Assembly: GCF_013402815.2 (NCBI RefSeq)
Contig: NZ_CP058601.1
Location: forward strand, 620,001 to 684,000
Reading direction: 5' to 3'
Source of the DNA: Natrinema halophilum
Lineage (GTDB): Archaea > Halobacteriota > Halobacteria > Halobacteriales > Natrialbaceae
Length of the DNA stretch: 64,000 nucleotides
Shown piece after piece: positions 16,310 through 25,158 of the stretch. The notes beneath the pieces were generated by a model, which was not told the origin of the DNA, did no database searches, and saw only the letters and a program-made list of their open reading frames with translations. The translations under genes and the position numbers were made by a program. Position 1 is the stretch's first letter; each line of letters begins with the position of its first letter.

Positions 16310-17905
16310 TTATGAGTTTTCGACCGTTCCGCTGTTCGATACCGTCCCTTTCACCGCGAACGGAGAGAGCACGTCTTTCGTCTCGCCGCTGTTGACCGTC
16401 AACGTCGTCCCTGCCTCGACGTCGATCTCGGCATACCGGTTCGACGCATCACTGGTAAACGTCTCGACGGTGACGGCGTATTTTTGACCGTCAAGTAGGT
16501 CGCCCGTCGTCGCCGACGCGGTCTCGCCTTCTGAGACCGGTGCGACATCGCTGCCGGTCTGCGAAAAGTTCCGCTCGGTCGGGGTCCGGACCAGTATCCG
16601 GTACCCGCTCGCGTTGTCGCTTGGATCCGTCCATGACAGCGTTGCCGTCCGACCACTGACGCTGTCAACAGTGAGGTTGGTCGGCCGTGGCAGATCCGTG
16701 AGACCATCCAATTCAGCCGAGTCGTCACCTCGCTCTCCGTTGCGGACAGCGACGACCCGGTAGTAGTACCGCTCACCATCGAGCAGCGCAGTGTCCGAAA
16801 ACGACTCTACGTTCGCGCTCGTTGTCGTGACCGGCGTCCCGGACGTGTCAACGGGCGATGACTGCGACCGGTGTACTTCGTAGCCGTCTTCATCGCCGTT
16901 TGTGTCCGTCCACGTAACTGTAATATCGTCATCCACGACGGAGACGGACACGTCGGTCGGCGCCGACCCGCCGGTCGTTGCACTCGCTGGGTCGGATGGG
17001 CTGCTCTCGACGCCGTCGGTCACCGACGTCACCTCCCACGTGTAACCTGTCGTGGGAGCGAGTCCCGTATCAGTGAACGACGTCGACGTTGTGGTCCCCA
17101 CCTGACTTCCGTCACGGTAGACGCGGTATTCGTCAGCTCCGCTGACAGAGTCCCACGTGAGGTCCACAGAGCGGTATCGTACCGTGGATGCAGACAGACC
17201 GCTGGGCGGAGTGGAGTAGGCGATCGTCACTTCTCCGCTGCCAAATGACTTCGCACTCCCCCCGCGGTCGTTCGCCGTGACGGTCGCGAGGGCGTCGACA
17301 TAGTTACTCCCACCGGCGCCGCCACCGCCGTAGTTGCTGCCACCTTCGCCACCACCACCGCCGTAGTATCCGCCACCACCACCGCCGCCACCTGCATTGC
17401 CACTGCTCCCGCCGTCGCCCCCAGACACCAGACTGCCGTCTGAGCCACCTCCGGCTCCCGTGCCGCCACTCGACTGTGTCCCACCAGTCGCCTGGCCAAC
17501 CTGGGACTTCGTCCCCCCGTCGGCGCCTTGCAGGGCCCCGCCGGCGCCGCCATCGGGGGCAGCTTCACTATCGGATGCACCGCCGCCCCCACCGCCAGCT
17601 GGGACGGCAACCCGATCTGATGCTGTTGACCCACCTTGCCTCACATCGACGCTTCCGCCGCCATCTCCCCCGCTGTAGTTGGAGGCAGCGCCGCCGACCG
17701 AACGGCCCTCTCCGATGTTCACGTCGAGCGTTTCGCCCGGCGTGACGGCCAGTTCGCCCTCGACGTATCCTCCGCTGCCGCCAGCGCCGGGATCAAACCC
17801 ACCAACACCACCTTTGCCCGCCTCTCCAGAAAGGTAGAGCGTGACAATTTCAACATCTGAGGGGACAGTCCATGTCCCGTCCGACGTGAACGTCTGTGAT
17901 GGCAT
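16310..17905 (-). CDS. Glycine-rich tail adhesin with FnIII repeats
   Basis: 531 residues. Residues 1-230 begin with a beta domain (TFTSDGTWTVPSDVEIVTLY) that runs into very glycine-rich sequence (GGGGGGGGYYGGGGGEGG and similar), as in phage adhesins that fold into polyglycine-II sandwiches. Residues 230-500 hold three FnIII-like modules (LTWDSVSGADEYRVYRDGS, VTWTDTNGDEDGYEVHRS, LSWTDPSDNASGYRILV). Likely the receptor-binding fibre; the Asp/Ser-rich FnIII linkers suit high salt. Confidence 0.75.
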   Translation of the reverse strand: MPSQTFTSDGTWTVPSDVEIVTLYLSGEAGKGGVGGFDPGAGGSGGYVEGELAVTPGETLDVNIGEGRSVGGAASNYSGGDGGGSVDVRQGGSTASDRVAVPAGGGGGGASDSEAAPDGGAGGALQGADGGTKSQVGQATGGTQSSGGTGAGGGSDGSLVSGGDGGSSGNAGGGGGGGGYYGGGGGEGGSNYGGGGAGGSNYVDALATVTANDRGGSAKSFGSGEVTIAYSTPPSGLSASTVRYRSVDLTWDSVSGADEYRVYRDGSQVGTTTSTSFTDTGLAPTTGYTWEVTSVTDGVESSPSDPASATTGGSAPTDVSVSVVDDDITVTWTDTNGDEDGYEVHRSQSSPVDTSGTPVTTTSANVESFSDTALLDGERYYYRVVAVRNGERGDDSAELDGLTDLPRPTNLTVDSVSGRTATLSWTDPSDNASGYRILVRTPTERNFSQTGSDVAPVSEGETASATTGDLLDGQKYAVTVETFTSDASNRYAEIDVEAGTTLTVNSGETKDVLSPFAVKGTVSNSGTVENS

Positions 17906-19051
17906 CTATCGTCGCACCTCGGTTCTCGAGATCAGTGTCTTGCTGGCATTTGGATCGACCACGCTCGCCGAAGCGATCGGATCGAGCCAATTTTCGAGAT
18001 CCGTCGGAATCGGCCCGCTCTCATTCGGCGGGATCGTAAACTGCACATCGTTGAACCCACGGTTGAGGATCGCGTTCAGCGCGAACAGCGAGCCGTCAAC
18101 GTCGAACGTGAACTGGGCTCGATCGCGGACCATCGCGACGTCCATCAGGTCGACGTCCATCAGGTCAACTGTCGACGGCTTCGAGAGGCTGACTGCCGAC
18201 CAGGTCGTATTCGAATCGTCCCACTCCTCGGCTGTGAGGGTGCTATTCGGTTCGTCGAGACGCAACCGTAGGAGGCCGTTGTCCAGGACGAGTTCGTCGT
18301 CGAAATCCGCCTGTGTGCTAAACGTTTTCTTCCACTGAAGGTCGCTATTCGCGTCGAGTTTCGCGGTGTTACCGAGCGTGTCGTACACCCGGCAGTCGAC
18401 GTCCTCTTCGCTCGTATAGGAGATCTCGTAGAGGAGCGTCGGATTCTCAGTGCCGACCGCGGTCTCGCCAGCGTCCAGGTCGAAGATCTCGACGTCACCG
18501 AGCTCGGCGTTGCGGGTGGTGGTCGGTGAGGCCAGTTTTCGCGTCTGGTCCTCGGGGTTGAACCACTGGGCCTTCGCCGCGACCGCGGGGACGCCGACCT
18601 CGACCGGTGTCGTCGAGTTGCCAAAGGGGTGATCGAGTTGTCGTCGCGAGGGTTCGAGGGCTCGCCAGTAGTCGTTTCGAGTGCCCTTGTGCCGCAGCGT
18701 TAGGTCGAAGCGCTGGACCAGCGGCGTCTGTGGCGCGACCTGCTCGACGTCGGCACTCTCGAGGCTGTAGTATCCATCCTTCGACGTCGAGGAGGACATC
18801 CCTGCGAGCGAGAGTTCGTCGACGCCCGAGGCCTGGGCGAGTTCCTCGAGTTCGGTCGCCATCTTGTCAGCGTATTTCGCACGGTAGTACCCCGAGATCG
18901 TCTGATCACCAGGCTCGCTCGACAGTTGCTCGACGACCCCACCGTCCTGCTCGAGGATGCCGGACGTCGCGAGTTGTTGCTGGAGGCGAGCCATCAGCCC
19001 CGACTGTGGGTTGCTGGGGACGACAAGCGTATAGAGTTGCAGGTCTGTCAT
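17906..19051 (-). CDS. Tail protein (distal tail or baseplate)
   Basis: 381 residues, mostly beta. LQLYTLVVPSNPQSGLMARL at the N-terminus, a central VQRFDLTLRHKGTRNDYWRAL, and later CRVYDTLGNTAKL and QFTFDVDGSLFALNAILNRG. It follows the distal-tail candidate gene at 19055 and precedes the adhesin. A phage-type tip protein by position; no firm family. Confidence 0.6.
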   Translation of the reverse strand: MTDLQLYTLVVPSNPQSGLMARLQQQLATSGILEQDGGVVEQLSSEPGDQTISGYYRAKYADKMATELEELAQASGVDELSLAGMSSSTSKDGYYSLESADVEQVAPQTPLVQRFDLTLRHKGTRNDYWRALEPSRRQLDHPFGNSTTPVEVGVPAVAAKAQWFNPEDQTRKLASPTTTRNAELGDVEIFDLDAGETAVGTENPTLLYEISYTSEEDVDCRVYDTLGNTAKLDANSDLQWKKTFSTQADFDDELVLDNGLLRLRLDEPNSTLTAEEWDDSNTTWSAVSLSKPSTVDLMDVDLMDVAMVRDRAQFTFDVDGSLFALNAILNRGFNDVQFTIPPNESGPIPTDLENWLDPIASASVVDPNASKTLISRTEVRR

Positions 19052-19054
19052 CGG

Positions 19055-19654
19055 TTATCCCTCGGTCTGTTTGCCGCCGTCGATCGATTGGTTGAGCGTC
19101 ACGGTCTCGACCCACGTGATCGAGCCGTCGAAGACGCTACTCTGCTCGGTGCTGTCGAACATCATGTTAGGATTCTCTGGAACAACCTGCAGCGGTCCAT
19201 AGCGCCCGGGACTCGAGTATTCGCCGACCTCGAGGATCGCCGGGTTCGTGCTGTCGATCGTCGCAGTATTGAGATAGCGATCGAGGACGGCCATCTGGGC
19301 GTGGAGGTCCTCCCCGGTCGCATCAGTCGGCGTGCCCCCGTTGCCGGTATCACCCCAGCGATGCGACGAGCCTGTGTAGCCTTTGAAATCGAGCGTCACA
19401 GCGTGGATGCCGCCGCCGATGTCCCAGGATAGCTCTTGGCGGAGGCCATCGCCGACATCGGCGTCCGTTTCGTTTTGGATTAGATCAAGGACGGTGCTCG
19501 CGACCACCGAGACTGTCCCGTCACTCTGGAAAAACTCCTCAGTCCGGGTCTCGAACTCGACGACGATATCGCTCGGAAACACGAACGTCCCGTCGACGGA
19601 TGACCCGCCGATCTGGGCGTTCTTGATCGTGACCTGCGGGTTGGCCCACGTCAT
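19055..19654 (-). CDS. Tail protein downstream of tape measure
   Basis: 199 residues, beta-rich (VTIKNAQIGGSSVDGTFVF, IVVEFETRTEEFFQSDGTVS, HAVTLDFKGYTG). Directly after the tape measure in siphoviruses sits the distal tail protein, which fits this location. Start overlaps the tape-measure stop by four bases. Confidence 0.6.
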   Translation of the reverse strand: MTWANPQVTIKNAQIGGSSVDGTFVFPSDIVVEFETRTEEFFQSDGTVSVVASTVLDLIQNETDADVGDGLRQELSWDIGGGIHAVTLDFKGYTGSSHRWGDTGNGGTPTDATGEDLHAQMAVLDRYLNTATIDSTNPAILEVGEYSSPGRYGPLQVVPENPNMMFDSTEQSSVFDGSITWVETVTLNQSIDGGKQTEG

Positions 19655-20862
19655 CGGCCACTAATCTCTCGCTCGAGTTTGTTCACTTTCTGTTCAAGTT
19701 TCCGAATATCTTTGCTAATCATCCGCTCGAGCCGGCTTAGGTCAGCATTGATTGTCGGCGAGTAGTTGATCTCGGCCGACCTGCTCGTGCGTTCTCGAGC
19801 CCGGTTCGAGGTCGACCGAGATGATTGCGATCCGTTCTTGGATCCGCCGGATTGGTCCTGGCCGAAGTCATCCGGGACCGTTATCGTCTCCCCCGGATCA
19901 TGTTGGCTTGCCTCATAAATCGGGTGGCTGGGATCGAGTTCCATGGCCCCAGGCGGGTTCTCGGCATCGGTGGTCGATGGAGATGTCTTCGCCGTGTCCT
20001 GGTCGTAGCTGTCCCCCTCGCCGTGCATTTTGATGAGTTTGTCCATGCTGACCGCACCGATGATCGCAGTCGCTGCCACCGGCGTCACAAACGAAGTCAG
20101 CGCGGCGCCGCTGACCAGCGATGTTAGGCCAGCGCTGCTGACCAGCGACGTAATCCCAACCCCGCTAACAAGAGATCCCAGACCAACGCCGCTTACCATC
20201 GCGGTGATCGACGACCCAGTCACGAAGGAGGCGATCGAGACACCACCGGCGATGAACGCCCCGATACCGACGCCTGTTTCGATGAGGTTCGGTAACGGGA
20301 CTGGTCCTGTAATGAGATCGCCGAGACTGTTGAGCGGATTGATGATGTCTGAAACAGTCGCTTTGCCCTCGATGAGGTTCTTCGCCATCACACCACTTGT
20401 GATGAGCGTCGACGCTGCGAGGCCGCTTGCGATCAGCGTTGATGCACTGACCGACGTAACCAGCGACGAAAGACTGACCGTCGAGATCATCGAGGTCAGA
20501 CTGACGCCGCTGAGCATGGTCGCGATCCCGCCCATGCTGATCAGTGTGCTGATACCGCCACCACCGCCACCGCTGGCGTTTCGCTCGGTCGCCTCGAGAA
20601 GTTCCGAGAGCAGTGTGTTCCGCTCCTGGTCGAGCTCAAGGGTATCCTCAAGCGATCCCGAGACGCCAGACAACTTTGTCCCGGCCGCCGTCGACGCAGT
20701 CGCCGCGACGCCTCCTTGCTGATTACCTACCCGACCAGCTACAGTCCCGCCTGTTTCGAGACCGACGGAGACGTTACTAAACTCCTTCTCAAATCGTCGT
20801 CTCGACTTTTGAAGCGACGAATCGCTGAATAGCAAGTCTGCTTCTGTGCTAAATTCTGTCAT
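19651..20862 (-). CDS. Tape measure protein
   Basis: 403 residues. A large central part is a series of hydrophobic, degenerate repeats rich in SLVSGVGITSLVSSAGLTSL-type units (about residues 100-260), flanked by an N-terminal helical region (LQKSRRRFEKEFSNVS) and a C-terminal coiled coil (LSRLERMISKDIRKLEQKVN). Its place after the tail chaperone is diagnostic. It is short, so the tail would be roughly 60 nm if about 1.5 angstrom per residue applies. Confidence 0.8.
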   Translation of the reverse strand: MTEFSTEADLLFSDSSLQKSRRRFEKEFSNVSVGLETGGTVAGRVGNQQGGVAATASTAAGTKLSGVSGSLEDTLELDQERNTLLSELLEATERNASGGGGGGISTLISMGGIATMLSGVSLTSMISTVSLSSLVTSVSASTLIASGLAASTLITSGVMAKNLIEGKATVSDIINPLNSLGDLITGPVPLPNLIETGVGIGAFIAGGVSIASFVTGSSITAMVSGVGLGSLVSGVGITSLVSSAGLTSLVSGAALTSFVTPVAATAIIGAVSMDKLIKMHGEGDSYDQDTAKTSPSTTDAENPPGAMELDPSHPIYEASQHDPGETITVPDDFGQDQSGGSKNGSQSSRSTSNRARERTSRSAEINYSPTINADLSRLERMISKDIRKLEQKVNKLEREISGR

Positions 20863-20904
20863 GTGTTGTGAACTCTTTTAATCTCTGACCTCTCAGTTCG
20901 CTGT

Positions 20905-21648
20905 ATGAACCGGAGGCAACTACTGTCGGTTATGGGAACCGCTACCGTCGCGGGATGTGTCGGTGACGATATGGCCGACACGAGTGGGCCCGAGGATTCG
21001 TCTGACGATGGTGGAACCTCCTCTACGAACGGGACAGACACTAACCCCAGCGAGCCCGAGCCCGCCATTGATGTCTCGGTCTCTGATGTGAGTCTCGGAA
21101 CAATGACCACACCCAACGGCCGGACGGAAACCGCCGTGACCGGTCTCGTCAAGAATACTGGTGAGGCTCGCCTCGGTGCCGTTACCGCTGCTGGAAAATT
21201 CTATAACGCAGATGGGCAACTGCTCTCGAGTGCTATCTGGGACATCCGAGATCTCGTGCCTGGAGAGATCTGGGAACCATGGATTCCGTACTCTGGAGAT
21301 GGAACCGTTGACAGTGCCGATCTCACCATCACAGATTCCTTTGCACATGGCCGGACGGTTTCTCCTAACGGAATGGTTCTCGAGTCCCACGATCTACAAA
21401 TCCCCGTCGACGATTACGCTATGCCGCGGGTCCTCGGGGAAGTCTCGAACCAAACCGAGACGTCCGTACCGGCGCTCCTTGCCCGCCCCAAACTGATCGC
21501 CGAGAACGGCCACCTACTCGAGACTGCGATAGCGACTGTACAAAACTTCGGTGCCGGTGAGACATGGAGTTTTGATACGCAAGTCCATTTTCAGAATAGT
21601 GATTGGATAGACCGGATCGACAGTTATCAAATCGTGCTGACGGTGTAG
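20905..21648 (+). CDS. Tat-exported lipoprotein with FxLYD-like domains, inserted cargo
   Basis: 247 residues. N-terminal MNRRQLLSVMGTATVAGC is a twin-arginine signal with lipobox cysteine at 18. After a Ser/Thr/Asp-rich spacer (to about 55), two FxLYD-like stretches follow: TAVTGLVKNTGEARLGAVTA with KFYNADGQLL, and a second with LGEVSNQTETSVPALLARPK. Its own TATA-like TTTTAATC at 20876-20883 sits 22-29 bp upstream. It is the only plus-strand gene in the structural cluster and ends two bases from the tail chaperone extension, so it is probably a lysogen-expressed surface protein. Confidence 0.75.
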   Translation: MNRRQLLSVMGTATVAGCVGDDMADTSGPEDSSDDGGTSSTNGTDTNPSEPEPAIDVSVSDVSLGTMTTPNGRTETAVTGLVKNTGEARLGAVTAAGKFYNADGQLLSSAIWDIRDLVPGEIWEPWIPYSGDGTVDSADLTITDSFAHGRTVSPNGMVLESHDLQIPVDDYAMPRVLGEVSNQTETSVPALLARPKLIAENGHLLETAIATVQNFGAGETWSFDTQVHFQNSDWIDRIDSYQIVLTV

Positions 21649-21650
21649 GC

Positions 21651-21841
21651 TTATTCTTGCTGATGGCCTCCGAACAGCTCGCTCGCTACAATCTCGAGGA
21701 GTTCGAGGTCGCGGGTGGAGCACTGTCTCGCTTCCCGAGGCGAAATGCCACATGCAGCGGCGAGTCCGATCAGCATGTCCACTCTTACGTCTGGTTTGAG
21801 TTGTCCTGCTGACTTTCCTCGTAGAGCTCTCTGTAGCTCTT
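21651..21841 (-). CDS. Tail assembly chaperone T extension, reached by -1 frameshift
   Basis: The frame one base back from the chaperone gene is open from GGGAAAAAG (21847-21839) to a TAA at 21651. It encodes about 63 residues ending with LIGLAAACGISPREARQ, a helix (CSTRDLELLEIVASELFGG) and HQQE. In many siphoviruses the second chaperone is made only as a frameshift product (lambda G/GT). The stop lies two bases from the convergent lipoprotein stop, which supports a real gene end. The slippery run is not a perfect X XXY YYZ heptamer in frame, but AAG to AAA re-pairing is possible. Confidence 0.65.
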
Positions 21842-22315
21842 TTTCCCGTTTCCCGAGACACTACTCAATTCGTCAGTCCGAGCTTGTGCCCAGCGGACAT
21901 AGCTGTCCGGAAGTTGAGAGACTGCACCGATCCGCTCGTCCTCGCTCATATCGTCGTCGACATATGGCGCGTCGACAGTGCCCTTCGCGACCTGGTAAAT
22001 CCGGGCGGCCCCTGCTCCGCCGCCATTGAGATCATCCTCAATCGCCGCCGACTCACCGGCAGTGAGGCCTGCCAGTGTGATCTCGCCGACGCTCTCGTCC
22101 CACATAGGGGCGTAGTCAGCATCGAACGCATCGTCACGAGCCCATCGAACACCCTCAAGTGCGGCCTCGAGGCCAGACCGTTCGCCCTGGAACGCCTGTG
22201 ACTGTGGGTTCCCGTTGTCGTCGATTTCCTTGAGGATGGCATCGACCTCGTCGATCTGTTCCTCGAGGCGCTGTATCTCCTCGGTAAGGTCGTACGTCTT
22301 CGTTTTGAGAGGCAT
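21785..22315 (-). CDS. Tail assembly chaperone (G-like)
   Basis: 176 acidic residues placed between the tail tube and the tape measure. The N-terminus (LTEEIQRLEEQIDEVDAILK) is a coiled coil, the middle EITLAGLTAGESAAIEDDLN resembles archaeal and phage tail chaperones, and the C-terminus ends in a polar stretch at TAA 21785. The C-terminal part contains the likely slip site at 21847-21839. It should bind the tape measure during tail assembly. Confidence 0.7.
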   Translation of the reverse strand: MPLKTKTYDLTEEIQRLEEQIDEVDAILKEIDDNGNPQSQAFQGERSGLEAALEGVRWARDDAFDADYAPMWDESVGEITLAGLTAGESAAIEDDLNGGGAGAARIYQVAKGTVDAPYVDDDMSEDERIGAVSQLPDSYVRWAQARTDELSSVSGNGKKSYRELYEESQQDNSNQT

Positions 22316-22317
22316 GA

Positions 22318-23244
22318 TTAGCTGATAGTGACGCCGCCGTCGACGTTGAACGTCGTCGAGTCGGTCATGTCGGTGTCTCCGTCGCTGATGAGATCGTTCC
22401 AGCTGTAGGTGTCGGGCTTGAGCTTCGCGAGGTTGTACGTCGAGAGCGCCGTGCCGTCGATCGTGATCGTGATCGTCCCCGCGACGCTCGACATCCGGTC
22501 CTGCGTCGACGTCGACCCACTCGATCCGTAGGCCAACTCGAGGCGCGACGGACCACTGAAGATCGCGTCTGCCGTGAGTTCGGTCTCCGGCCGTGCCAGG
22601 ACGGCGTCGACCGCGATCGGGCTGGGCCCGCGCTGGAAGCGACTGATGTTCGTGATCGAGAGCTCGGCCTCCTGGAGCTTCGTGACCGTCGTGCCGTCGA
22701 CGTCGAGCTGGAAGCTGTGCGCCGCCGCGCTCGTGCCGTCCGAGACCTGGTTGACCGACGAGGGCGTGAGCGAGGTCGCCGTCTTCTCGTCGGCGTAGCC
22801 CATCGACAGCGAGTACGTGAGTGTGCCGTCTTGGGTGTACGAGATCGAGTACTCGAGCGGAATGCAGCCGATCAGTTCTCGCTCGCAGGTGCCGTCGAGG
22901 TAGTCGATCCCTGCAAAGACCCGCGAGGAGACCGCCCGACCGGCCTTGAACCCAGTGCCGGCGTCGTTGAAGACGATGTCCTCGACGTCGCCGTGGACGT
23001 CACTCGAGATGACCGTCTCGACTGCGAACGCGCCCTCGAGGTTGGTCGCCAGACTCTCGACCGACTCGGCCTGGTCACCTTCAGTCAGCCGTTCGAGCGC
23101 TCGATCAAGATCGAGTTCGGTGACCGTCGGATTGCGCCCGAAGGCCCAGTACTCGGGCGTCCCGTCGCTATCGCTGTCGACCAGTGAGCCTTTGAAGCTC
23201 TGCTCTTTCCCGAACGCAAGGCTCGCGGCCCCGCCGCCGGTCAT
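22318..23244 (-). CDS. Major tail tube protein
   Basis: 308 residues, beta-rich, Ser/Thr/Asp-rich. It begins with SLAFGKEQSFKGSLVDSDSD and has long strands (CIPLEYSISYTQDGTLTYSL, AAAHSFQLDVDGTTVTKLQE, SVAGTITITIDGTALST). It is the first large gene after the tail terminator and precedes the tail chaperone. Forms the tube hexamers. Two cysteine-containing segments (CERELIGC) are unusual. Confidence 0.7.
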   Translation of the reverse strand: MTGGGAASLAFGKEQSFKGSLVDSDSDGTPEYWAFGRNPTVTELDLDRALERLTEGDQAESVESLATNLEGAFAVETVISSDVHGDVEDIVFNDAGTGFKAGRAVSSRVFAGIDYLDGTCERELIGCIPLEYSISYTQDGTLTYSLSMGYADEKTATSLTPSSVNQVSDGTSAAAHSFQLDVDGTTVTKLQEAELSITNISRFQRGPSPIAVDAVLARPETELTADAIFSGPSRLELAYGSSGSTSTQDRMSSVAGTITITIDGTALSTYNLAKLKPDTYSWNDLISDGDTDMTDSTTFNVDGGVTIS

Positions 23245-23289
23245 GCTATACCACCGCCGTCAGTGCTGTTGTATCGTTTCATGATCCTA

Positions 23290-23811
23290 TTACGGTAGTG
23301 AAGAAAAGCCGACGAACCGGACATCCCAGTCGCGTCGGAAGTAGTCGCGCTCCTCGTGGCTCAGGTCAGTCTCGTTTTCAACAAACAACGAGTGGTACGC
23401 CACCGAGCCGATGTCGTCCTGGCCGACATCGTCAACCGTCGGGTATGAGCGCTCGGCGTTGATCGCGTGCTGGATGTACCGAACCAGTTGCTCGAAGCCC
23501 GCGGCCGAGTCGATGCGTCCGAACTCGCCGGAGCGACCGGTTACGCCCTCGAGCCGGCACGAGATGGTCGTCTCGACACGGTGGTCGTACTCTGTCCCAA
23601 CTGGCTGCGTGTCTCGGTTGGCGAGTGACGCACCGATCGCCGATGCTTTTGTCAACTCGATCGTCTTCGACCGTTCACCGGTCTCGAGGGTCTCCGGTTC
23701 GTCGCGGTTGATCCGGTAGAGTTCCGGGTCGCCCTCGTCATCGGTCGGCCAGGCGACCGGGTAGTTCGACTTGATCGTCTCGAGGACCCAGCCGACTTCG
23801 TCCTGGACCAT
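23290..23811 (-). CDS. Tail terminator-like protein
   Basis: 173 residues, mixed alpha/beta (VLETIKSNYPVAWP, YDHRVETTISCRLEGVTGR, FEQLVRYIQHAINAERSY). Located between the minor-capsid/neck gene and the tail tube, where tail terminators sit. The start is directly adjacent to the preceding stop. Confidence 0.6.
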   Translation of the reverse strand: MVQDEVGWVLETIKSNYPVAWPTDDEGDPELYRINRDEPETLETGERSKTIELTKASAIGASLANRDTQPVGTEYDHRVETTISCRLEGVTGRSGEFGRIDSAAGFEQLVRYIQHAINAERSYPTVDDVGQDDIGSVAYHSLFVENETDLSHEERDYFRRDWDVRFVGFSSLP

Positions 23812-24279
23812 TTACGTTACCTCCTGGCGCAGCCACTCGAGGCCGGCCTGGACGAACCTCGATTCCGGGAGACCGGAGACGTCCACTTCGGGGAGGAACG
23901 CAGTCCCGCCAGGGAACATCTCAGCCAGTCCAGGATACTCCGACTCGTCAAACACGAAGGCAAGGACTGGATCCCCCTCGATCGTATGGTCGCTCGTACC
24001 GGCGTTGAAGTACACCGCTGCCGGGTGATCCCATTCCCACGTGACCGTGATGCCAGTGTCGGTCCGATCGACGTCGACGCCAGCGAATGAGTCGATGATC
24101 GGTTCGGCGTCGTAGTCGGTCCGACTCGCGTACGAGCGGAGTGTCCCGTGAGAGACGCGTACTGCCGCGAAGATGAGCGACCCCTGCTGACCGACGAGAC
24201 GGTGTTCGGCATCGTCTATCAGCGGCTTGGGGCCACCCATGGAGAACGAGGCGCTGGCCGTCGTATCGGATGCGCTCAC
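23812..24279 (-). CDS. Neck or tail-completion protein
   Basis: 155 residues from a GTG at 24279, two bases after the TAA of the preceding gene. The open frame reaches 24387, but that part overlaps the adaptor gene and reads as antisense-type sequence. Contains SLIFAAVRVSHGTLRSYASR and ITVTWEWDHPAAVYFNAGT, matching the pattern of HK97 gp10-like tail-completion proteins only loosely. Called by position. Confidence 0.55.
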   Translation of the reverse strand: MSASDTTASASFSMGGPKPLIDDAEHRLVGQQGSLIFAAVRVSHGTLRSYASRTDYDAEPIIDSFAGVDVDRTDTGITVTWEWDHPAAVYFNAGTSDHTIEGDPVLAFVFDESEYPGLAEMFPGGTAFLPEVDVSGLPESRFVQAGLEWLRQEVT

Positions 24280-24280
24280 C

Positions 24281-25153
24281 TTATGGCACCTCCTGGTCGG
24301 GCTCGAGAAGCTTCCGGGCCCGGTCGCGCATCTCGTCGGCCTTCGTCTCGGCGTTGTAGAGCTTCGCGTTCTCTGGGACCTGTGCACTCAGTTCCTCGGT
24401 GAACTCGGCGCCGGCGAACAGCGCGACCGCCCGCCGAACCGTCCGCGAGATTCCTTCGGTACCGTAATCCCAGTCCACGTACACAGCCTTCGACAGCGAG
24501 GCGATATCGTCGTCCATCGCATGGACGTTCAGATAGAGCTCGCTGATCCCGTCGTTGTTCACACGGCCCCAGTAATCCTCGCCGCGATGGCTTAGTCCGG
24601 CGCCGCCGTCGTAGTCACTCTCCGCGACCCAGTCGTCGTAACCTCCATCGGCGTTGATGACGTGCAACTCGTTGATCGATTCGACGTCCTTCCGATCGAG
24701 GCGGATCCGCGTGTACGCCGGGACGTCTTCGTCGACTGGCGACTCGAGGGCTTCTGGCTCGCCGATCGCGATGCGGATCTCCTGCTTGGGCTCGCGCCGA
24801 TCGCGACGGCACCGATCGTATCGGGGCCCGGCCTCGAGGAGCGCGTCACTGTTCTTCCGAAAGCGATGCCGATCGCGCTCGCTCGCACCGTGGACCATCG
24901 CGCCGTGGGTTGAGATATCGTGTTCGTCATCCCGGGTCCGTGGCTCGGTCGGGATATCGATCTCCGTCGCCTCGTCGAGGATCGGATCGCCGGTGGCCGC
25001 ATACCAGTGGCGTTTGTACGTGCGCTCGAGCCACCGACTCTGGGACGTGATCGCGTCGACGGCGATCTGCTTGTCCTGGGAGAGGTCCCCCGGCAATTGT
25101 GACTTCTGCAGGGCTCTCCGGACGTCTTCGAGCGTGCAGTATCCGGTCGGCAT
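24281..25153 (-). CDS. Head-tail adaptor/connector
   Basis: 290 residues. N-terminal CTLEDVRRALQKSQLPGD and the helix DKQIAVDAITSQSRWLERTY resemble the head-tail connector family (gp6-like) that begins with a helix-turn pair and has an ERxTxRxW element. The C-terminus is helical (AVALFAGAEFTEELSAQV). It follows the decoration and small head genes. Confidence 0.65.
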   Translation of the reverse strand: MPTGYCTLEDVRRALQKSQLPGDLSQDKQIAVDAITSQSRWLERTYKRHWYAATGDPILDEATEIDIPTEPRTRDDEHDISTHGAMVHGASERDRHRFRKNSDALLEAGPRYDRCRRDRREPKQEIRIAIGEPEALESPVDEDVPAYTRIRLDRKDVESINELHVINADGGYDDWVAESDYDGGAGLSHRGEDYWGRVNNDGISELYLNVHAMDDDIASLSKAVYVDWDYGTEGISRTVRRAVALFAGAEFTEELSAQVPENAKLYNAETKADEMRDRARKLLEPDQEVP

Positions 25154-25158
25154 TTAGA

